64,000 nt of DNA from Curvibacter microcysteis (lineage in GTDB: Bacteria; Pseudomonadota; Gammaproteobacteria; Burkholderiales; Burkholderiaceae_C), in the NCBI RefSeq assembly GCF_028649455.1, contig NZ_JAQSIO010000008.1, positions 62,001 to 126,000 of the forward strand, in the 5' to 3' direction. A program made the translations under genes and the position numbers. Below, piece after piece: positions 59,214-64,000 of this stretch. Within the stretch, counting starts at the first letter, position 1. Every line of letters begins with the position of its first letter. The notes below the pieces were generated by a model, which worked only from the letters and a program-made list of their open reading frames with translations, was not told the origin of the DNA and did no database searches.

Positions 59214-60136
59214 GCGACACCTCGCCACGGTTGATTGCGCTGCAGTTGCTGCGTGGTGCTGATGGCGCGGCTGAGCTTGCTGGCGTAGGCCGGGTCGGTG
59301 GCGTAGCCGGCGCGTTGCAGTTCGTTGGCAAACGCGACCACCGAGCCGGTTTGCTGGCGCGCGTTGGCGTAGCGTGGGTTCTGGTTGATCAGCTTGGCGT
59401 AGTCCTGGAAGGACTGCTCATACGAGTCGTAGGCGCGGAACTTGGCCACGGTCTTCTTGGGCTCGCCGTTGACGTATTCGGTGGTGGTCACCTCGGCCAC
59501 CTTGCCGGTCCAGCCGGGGCCGGCCTTGATGCCGAACAGGTTGAACGAGGGCGTGCCGTTGGCGTTCTTGATCTCGTGCTTGCCCCAGCCGGTTTCATGG
59601 CCGGCCTGGCCCAGCATGTAGCTGGCGGGGATGCCGCTTTGCTGCTCGACCTTGGCGGCAGCCTGCTCCAGCCGCTGCACAAAGCCAGCTTGGCTGGCGG
59701 TGGTTTTCAGGGGCTTGGCGCTGCTGGCGTCGCTGGTCGGCGGCAGGGCCGGCAGCTTGGGGCTGGCGGGCAGGCGGTTGCCCAGCGACAAGGTGCTGGG
59801 GGTGTCAAAGGCGGGGGTGTCGGCCACGCCCATTTGGCGTGACAGCTGCTTGGCGATCAGGTCGGACAGACCGCCCGGTTTGCCCGACATCTGCACCGAG
59901 AACTGCTGGTCCAGCATGTCGTGGCCCAGGTTCTCCTGGGCGCTGTCCAGCATGCCGGACTTCATGGTCGCGTCGCGCATGCTCTTGAGCATTTCGCGCA
60001 TGAACAGCGACTCGAACTGCTTGGCCGCTTCCTGGATGGCGGCCGGGTCCTTGTTGCCCGCTTGCAGCTTGAGCGCGTTGAGCGAACGCGCATCGGCGGT
60101 CAGCTGGTTGTTGCTGTTGAGCGGGGTGAGGGCCAT
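59210..60136 (-). CDS. flgJ: Flagellar rod assembly protein / peptidoglycan hydrolase FlgJ
   Basis: Dual protein of 308 residues. The N-terminal rod-binding domain holds the LFMREMLKSMRDATMKSGMLDSAQENLGHDMLDQQ segment (about 44-78), and the C-terminal glucosaminidase/muramidase domain carries the catalytic Glu in AGHETGWGKHEI near 178-189. It cuts peptidoglycan so that the rod can pass through the periplasm. A disordered linker of about 50 residues joins the parts. It is one base from the flgI stop and overlaps flgK. Confidence 0.95.
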   Translation of the reverse strand: MALTPLNSNNQLTADARSLNALKLQAGNKDPAAIQEAAKQFESLFMREMLKSMRDATMKSGMLDSAQENLGHDMLDQQFSVQMSGKPGGLSDLIAKQLSRQMGVADTPAFDTPSTLSLGNRLPASPKLPALPPTSDASSAKPLKTTASQAGFVQRLEQAAAKVEQQSGIPASYMLGQAGHETGWGKHEIKNANGTPSFNLFGIKAGPGWTGKVAEVTTTEYVNGEPKKTVAKFRAYDSYEQSFQDYAKLINQNPRYANARQQTGSVVAFANELQRAGYATDPAYASKLSRAISTTQQLQRNQPWRGVA

Positions 60137-60137
60137 G

Positions 60138-61298
60138 TCAGATCACCTCCAACTCCGCGTTCAAGGCACCGGCGGCCTTGATGGCTTGCAGAATGGCCAG
60201 CAGGTCTTGCGGCGTGGCGCCCAGGGCGTTGAGTGCCCGCACCACGTCGGCCAGTTGCGGCGAGGCGGGCAGGTTCATCAGGATGCCGGGGTCTTGCTTG
60301 ATCTGGATGTCCGACTTTTGCGCCACCACGGTCTGGCCGGCGGACAGCGCATTGGGTTGGCTGATCACCGGGGTGGAGCTGATCGAGATCGACAGGTTGC
60401 CGTGGGCGATGGCGCAGGGCCCCAAGGTCACGGCCTGGTTGAGCACGATGGAGCCGGTGCGGGTGTTGATCACCACCTTGGCGGCAGGGGCCACGGTTTC
60501 GATGGGCAGCTCTTCGAGGTCGGCAATGAAGTTGACGCGGGCATCGGCATCGTTGGGCGCGCGCACTTGCACCGTGCGGCCGTCCAGGGCGCGTGCAATG
60601 GCCGTGCCCTTGCCCAGCTTGGCGTTGATCGCGCCAGCCACCAGGCGGGCGGTCTGGAAGTCCGAGGCATTCAGACCCAGGTTGATGGTGTCGCCCTCTT
60701 GCAGCGGGGTGGGCACCGAGCGTTCGACCTGGGCGCCACCGGGGATGCGGCCTGCGCTCAGGTGGTTGATCTGCACCTTGGAGCCGCCCGACGAGGCACC
60801 CGCGCCGCCGACCACCAGGTTGCCTTGGGCCAGGGCGTAGATTTCACCGTCCACACCGCGCAGCGGCGTGGTCACCAGGGTGCCGCCCTTGAGCGATTTG
60901 GCGTTGCCGATGGAGGACACGTTGATGTCGATCATCTGCCCGGGTTGGGCGAAGGCAGGCAGTTGGGCGGTGACGATCACCGCAGCCACGTTCTTGAGCT
61001 GCAACTGGGCCGAGCCCGGCGGCAAGGTGATGCCCAACTGCTGCATGTAGTTGGACAAGCTCTGCGTGGTGTAGGGCATCTGGGTGGTCTGGTCGCCCGT
61101 GCCGTCCAGGCCGACCACCAGACCGTAACCGGTCAAGGAGTTGCTGCGCACGCCTTGCACGGCGGCGACTTCTTTGATGCGGATCGCCTGGGCCGGCAGA
61201 CTCGTCAGGCCCACGGCCAGCAGGGTCAGGGCCACGAGGCAGCGACCCCCCTGTTGGGCCAGTCGCCTGAGGTTCGAGAATGTGGGCACGGAGTTCAT
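60138..61298 (-). CDS. flgI: Flagellar P-ring protein
   Basis: Periplasmic ring protein of 386 residues that houses the flagellar rod in the peptidoglycan. A signal peptide (CLVALTLLAVGLTSLPAQA) precedes the conserved start RIKEVAAVQGVRSNSLTGYGLVVGLDGTGDQT. The rest follows the family to the C-terminal LVAILQAIKAAGALNAELEVI-like end. The length matches usual FlgI. It lies between flgH and flgJ with gaps of 20 and one base. Confidence 0.97.
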   Translation of the reverse strand: MNSVPTFSNLRRLAQQGGRCLVALTLLAVGLTSLPAQAIRIKEVAAVQGVRSNSLTGYGLVVGLDGTGDQTTQMPYTTQSLSNYMQQLGITLPPGSAQLQLKNVAAVIVTAQLPAFAQPGQMIDINVSSIGNAKSLKGGTLVTTPLRGVDGEIYALAQGNLVVGGAGASSGGSKVQINHLSAGRIPGGAQVERSVPTPLQEGDTINLGLNASDFQTARLVAGAINAKLGKGTAIARALDGRTVQVRAPNDADARVNFIADLEELPIETVAPAAKVVINTRTGSIVLNQAVTLGPCAIAHGNLSISISSTPVISQPNALSAGQTVVAQKSDIQIKQDPGILMNLPASPQLADVVRALNALGATPQDLLAILQAIKAAGALNAELEVI

Positions 61299-61318
61299 GC
61301 TTCACATTCTGCGAGCTT

Positions 61319-62041
61319 TCAAAACGGGCTAAGGGTCGAAAAGAATCGGGACAACCAGCCAATTGTCTGGGCTTCGTCGGCGCCGCCACGGCCACGCGAC
61401 TGGATGCGCACGTTGGCCACTTGGGTCGAGGCCACGATGGAGCCGGGCTGCAGCGAGCGAGGGTCGATGGTGCCGGAGAACTTCATCACGTCCACGGTCT
61501 GGTTCAGGCCGATTTGCTTCTCGCCGGTGACCATCAGGTGGCCGTTGGGCAGCACTTCGATGACCGTGGCCGTGATGGAGCCGGTGAAGGTGTTGACCGC
61601 CGACACATCGCCCTTGCCCGAGAAGGTGTTGGCCGTGCCCGCGCCCAGCTTGGCCTTGTCGGTCAGCGTGCTGTTCAGGAAGGGGAAGGCGGTGATGGAT
61701 GAGCTCAGCGAGGTGGTGCGGTCGGTTGCCGTCGAGGTCTTGGTGCTGGCCGAGACGTTTTCCACGATCTGGATGGTCACCACGTCGCCCACCATGCGGG
61801 CGCGCCGGTCTTCGAAGGCCGGGCGGTAGGTGGAGGTGCGGAACAGGCTGCCCCCGGCGGCGGGCGCGGTGGACGAAATGGGGGGCAGGTCTGGCGGTGT
61901 GGTGGGGGGCATGTCCACCTTGGGCGCCGGCGCCAGGGTTTCGCAGGCGCTGCACAGCAAGGCCAGGCCACCGGTGGCCAGCCAGAGCCAGCGGGGGCGA
62001 TGCGGGAGGGCGGTGCGTTGGGGGGCGTTGGAGCGGTTCAT
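61319..62041 (-). CDS. flgH: Flagellar L-ring lipoprotein
   Basis: Outer-membrane lipoprotein of 240 residues forming the L-ring. The signal ends LALLCSAC; C33 is the likely lipid site, although the residue at -3 is Cys instead of the usual Leu. The mature part keeps SLFRTSTYRPAFEDRRARMVGDVVTIQIVENVSASTKTST and the C-terminal GTIDPRSLQPGSIVASTQVANVRIQSRGRG. It sits between flgG and flgI with gaps of 91 and 20 bases. Confidence 0.95.
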   Translation of the reverse strand: MNRSNAPQRTALPHRPRWLWLATGGLALLCSACETLAPAPKVDMPPTTPPDLPPISSTAPAAGGSLFRTSTYRPAFEDRRARMVGDVVTIQIVENVSASTKTSTATDRTTSLSSSITAFPFLNSTLTDKAKLGAGTANTFSGKGDVSAVNTFTGSITATVIEVLPNGHLMVTGEKQIGLNQTVDVMKFSGTIDPRSLQPGSIVASTQVANVRIQSRGRGGADEAQTIGWLSRFFSTLSPF

Positions 62042-62132
62042 GGCGGGTCCCTTCCTGGGGCGCGGGGCAAGTCGGTGGCGGGCGGGCAGGCGATGCCAGC
62101 GGATCAGACAGGCGGGGCCAGCGGCCCGGGCC

Positions 62133-62915
62133 TCAAATCTGGCTGAGCTTTTGCAGCATCTGGTCCGAGGTTTGCACCGCCTTGGAGTTCATTTCATAAG
62201 CGCGCTGGGTCTGGATCATGTTGACCAACTCCTGCACGATGTTGACGTTGGAGGTTTCCACAAAGCCTTGCTGCAGCGTGCCCAGGCCGTTGGAGCCAGG
62301 GGTGCCGGTGGCGGGTTGGCCCGAGGCGGCGGTTTCGGCGTACAGGTTGCCGCCTTTGGGCTCCAGGCCGGCCGGGTTGACGAAGTTGGCCAGCGCGATG
62401 GTGCCCATGGGCTGGGGCGTGGTGTTGCCGGGGATGGTGGCGGTGACCACGCCGTCGGCGCTGATCGACACACTTTGCGCCGTGGCCGGGATGGTCACGC
62501 CGTTGGCAACGGGCAGGCCCGCGGACGTGACCATGCGGCCCTGCGAGTCGAGCTGGAAGGAGCCGTCACGGGTGTAGCCAATGGTGCCGTCGGGCATGGT
62601 GACCTGGAAGAAGCCATTGCCCTTGACTGCCACGTCCAGCGAGTTGCCCGACTGCTGCATGCTGCCTTGCGCAAAGGAGCGCGCCGTGGCCACGGTGCGC
62701 ACGCCCAGGCCCACTTGCAGGCCGGTGGGCAATTGCGACTGCTCGGTGCTGTTGGAGCCGACCTGGCGCAGGTTTTGGTACATCAGGTCTTCGAACACGG
62801 CGTTGGCGCGCTTGAAGCCATTGGTGGAGACGTTGGCCAGGTTGTTGGAAATGACATCCAGCTGGGTTTGCTGGGCTTCCATGCCGGTCTTTGAAATCCA
62901 GAGCGAATTGATCAT
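62133..62915 (-). CDS. flgG: Flagellar distal rod protein
   Basis: Distal rod subunit of 260 residues, the standard length. The N-terminal rod motif ([35 protein letters not shown], about 10-44) and the C-terminal [38 protein letters not shown] are both canonical. It is exported without a cleaved signal by the flagellar type III apparatus. It lies between flgF and flgH. Confidence 0.97.
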   Translation of the reverse strand: MINSLWISKTGMEAQQTQLDVISNNLANVSTNGFKRANAVFEDLMYQNLRQVGSNSTEQSQLPTGLQVGLGVRTVATARSFAQGSMQQSGNSLDVAVKGNGFFQVTMPDGTIGYTRDGSFQLDSQGRMVTSAGLPVANGVTIPATAQSVSISADGVVTATIPGNTTPQPMGTIALANFVNPAGLEPKGGNLYAETAASGQPATGTPGSNGLGTLQQGFVETSNVNIVQELVNMIQTQRAYEMNSKAVQTSDQMLQKLSQI

Positions 62916-62941
62916 GTCGGTTCTCCGTGGGCGTTCTGGGC

Positions 62942-63682
62942 TCAGCCCTGAATGTTCAGCAACTGGCTGGCAGATTTGTCATTGGCTTCGGCGCTGGTGA
63001 GCATCTTCATCTGCCCTTCAAACTGGCGCGCAGCCTGGATCAGGCCAACCATGGCCTCGACCGAGTTGACGTTGGAGCCTTCCAGTGCGCCGGTCTGCAC
63101 CTTGGCGGTGGCGTCGTTGTTCAGCGGGTTGCCCGAGGCCGCGCGGAACAGGCCGTCGGTGCCTCGGCGCAGCGGGTCTTCGTTGGTCGGCGTGACCAGT
63201 TTCAGGCGGCCCAGGGTGGTGGGCGGCTGGCCGGTCATCTTGGAGGTCACCGTGCCGTCGGTGCCCAGCGACAGTTCCGAGCCCGGGGGCACGTCAATTG
63301 GCGCGCCGCCGTCAGACAGCACCGGCAGGCCACCCGCGTTGACCAGGGTGCCTGTCGAGGAGACTTGCAGCGAGCCGTTGCGGGTGTAGGCCTCGGTGCC
63401 GTCCAGGCCCTGCACCGCAAACCAGGCATTGCCCTGGGCCATGGCGTCCATGGCGTTGTTGGTGCGTTGGGCGGGGCCCGCATCGTTTTTGTAGCCGGTG
63501 GTCGCTTCGAGTGCGAACACGCGGGTGCTGGCGCCCGGGCCTTGCAGAGGCACCGAGCGGTAAGCGGTCATCTCGGCCCGGAACCCATTGGTGGAGGCAT
63601 TGGCCAGGTTGTTCGACAGCACGCTGGTCAATTGCGTGGCGGCGTTGGCGCCCGTCATTGCGGTGTAGATCAAACGGTCCAT
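62942..63682 (-). CDS. flgF: Flagellar proximal rod protein
   Basis: Proximal rod subunit of 246 residues. It starts [21 protein letters not shown], continues with the rod-family [16 protein letters not shown] motif, and ends with the conserved [29 protein letters not shown] segment. Assembly is by the flagellar type III export system. It follows flgE by 46 bases and precedes flgG by 26. Confidence 0.95.
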   Translation of the reverse strand: MDRLIYTAMTGANAATQLTSVLSNNLANASTNGFRAEMTAYRSVPLQGPGASTRVFALEATTGYKNDAGPAQRTNNAMDAMAQGNAWFAVQGLDGTEAYTRNGSLQVSSTGTLVNAGGLPVLSDGGAPIDVPPGSELSLGTDGTVTSKMTGQPPTTLGRLKLVTPTNEDPLRRGTDGLFRAASGNPLNNDATAKVQTGALEGSNVNSVEAMVGLIQAARQFEGQMKMLTSAEANDKSASQLLNIQG

Positions 63683-63728
63683 GGTGGGTGTCCAGCTGGG
63701 TTCTCAGGCTAAGCGTCAGGCTGCGCGA

Positions 63729-64000
63729 TCAGCGCAGGTTGACCAGGGTGTTCATGATCTGGTCTTCGGTCTTGATGGTTTGGGCGTTGGCTTGGTAGGA
63801 GCGCTGTGCCGTCATCATGTTGACCAGCTCTTGGGTCAGGTCGACGTTGGACTCTTCCAACGCGCCGGCCTGCAGGCTGCCAAAGTTGCCGCTGCCCGGG
63901 GCGCCTTGGGTCGGGGGGCCGGAGGCATAGGTTTCCTTCCAGTCGCCGCCATTGACCTGCATCAGGCCTTGGTTGTTGCGGAAGCTGGCCAGGGCCAGTT
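63729..64000 (-). CDS. flgE: Flagellar hook protein FlgE (C-terminal part only)
   Basis: The visible last 90 residues carry the FlgE C-terminus: ALASFRNNQGLMQVNGGDWKETYASGPP followed by LEESNVDLTQELVNMMTAQRSYQANAQTIKTEDQIMNTLVNLR. The rest of the hook protein lies beyond the window. It is the first gene of the operon portion seen here, followed by flgF. Confidence 0.95.
   Translation of the reverse strand, partial: LALASFRNNQGLMQVNGGDWKETYASGPPTQGAPGSGNFGSLQAGALEESNVDLTQELVNMMTAQRSYQANAQTIKTEDQIMNTLVNLR

Noticed and set aside
57306-59234. Plus-strand open frame of 642 codons opposite flgK
   Set aside because: Antisense shadow of flgK; no domain and no ribosome site.

Overview
This 64 kb window is GC-rich chromosomal DNA from a betaproteobacterium, most likely Burkholderiales and family Comamonadaceae (Hydrogenophaga/Acidovorax-like). 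The evidence is the very high GC at third codon positions, two orphan Bug/TctC-type binding proteins, a CoA-transferase/HMG-CoA-lyase operon, hemP, and the flgE-to-flgL gene order. Genus level cannot be fixed from sequence alone. I see no phage, insertion sequence, integron, CRISPR array, rRNA or complete tRNA. Genes are densely packed, often with 4-base start/stop overlaps (ATGA, GTGA).

Layout. 1-5.7 kb: a partial acyl-CoA synthetase divergent from a Crp/Fnr regulator, a PilZ protein, and a cupredoxin-like protein coupled to a membrane GGDEF-EAL protein whose cyclase motif is degenerate (GGNEF). 5.7-11.3 kb: an RluF-like pseudouridine synthase with a long Arg/Asp-rich tail, a DHH phosphoesterase, pfkB, and htpG behind a sigma-32-like promoter. 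11.4-15.1 kb: a Fur-box-preceded TonB siderophore receptor and a PepSY membrane protein. 15-20.3 kb: a histone-deacetylase-like enzyme followed by an acyl-CoA-synthetase/GNAT fusion (a possible reversible protein-acylation pair), MgtC, and Fur-controlled hemP. 20.3-27.8 kb: a molybdopterin oxidoreductase divergent from a Liv-type binding protein, ArgE divergent from an M20 amidohydrolase plus DUF2817 peptidase, and an acyl-CoA-binding protein. 27.8-34.6 kb: a catabolic operon (CaiB-type CoA transferase, HMG-CoA lyase, VOC protein, Bug protein), a MarR regulator, and a divergent Bug-sulfatase pair. 34.6-36.7 kb: a lipoprotein and a TetR/NTF2-like pair sharing a two-palindrome operator region.

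36.7-42.5 kb is the most coherent accessory module: a soluble PAS histidine kinase and NarL-type regulator, then an ABC transporter of the nitrate/cyanate class and cyanase, with a sigma-54-like promoter in front of the transporter. It looks like uptake of cyanate and its breakdown to ammonia for nitrogen. 42.6-54.7 kb holds an RlmN/Cfr paralogue, an LTA-synthase-like membrane sulfatase behind an AT-rich leader, an unrecognised 335-residue protein, a phosphatase with two matching palindromes upstream, a threonine dehydratase-like enzyme, and a five-gene transporter/aminotransferase/PhzF/glyoxalase run divergent from a MocR regulator with repeated operator half-sites. 54.7-64 kb is a flagellar operon read on the minus strand (flgE end, then flgF, G, H, I, J, K, L), with an HDOD gene attached after flgL.

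Most of the window is ordinary. The parts most worth a second look are the cyanate module with its regulators, the acetyltransferase-deacetylase pair, the degenerate GGDEF-EAL/cupredoxin pair, and several clean palindromic operators.
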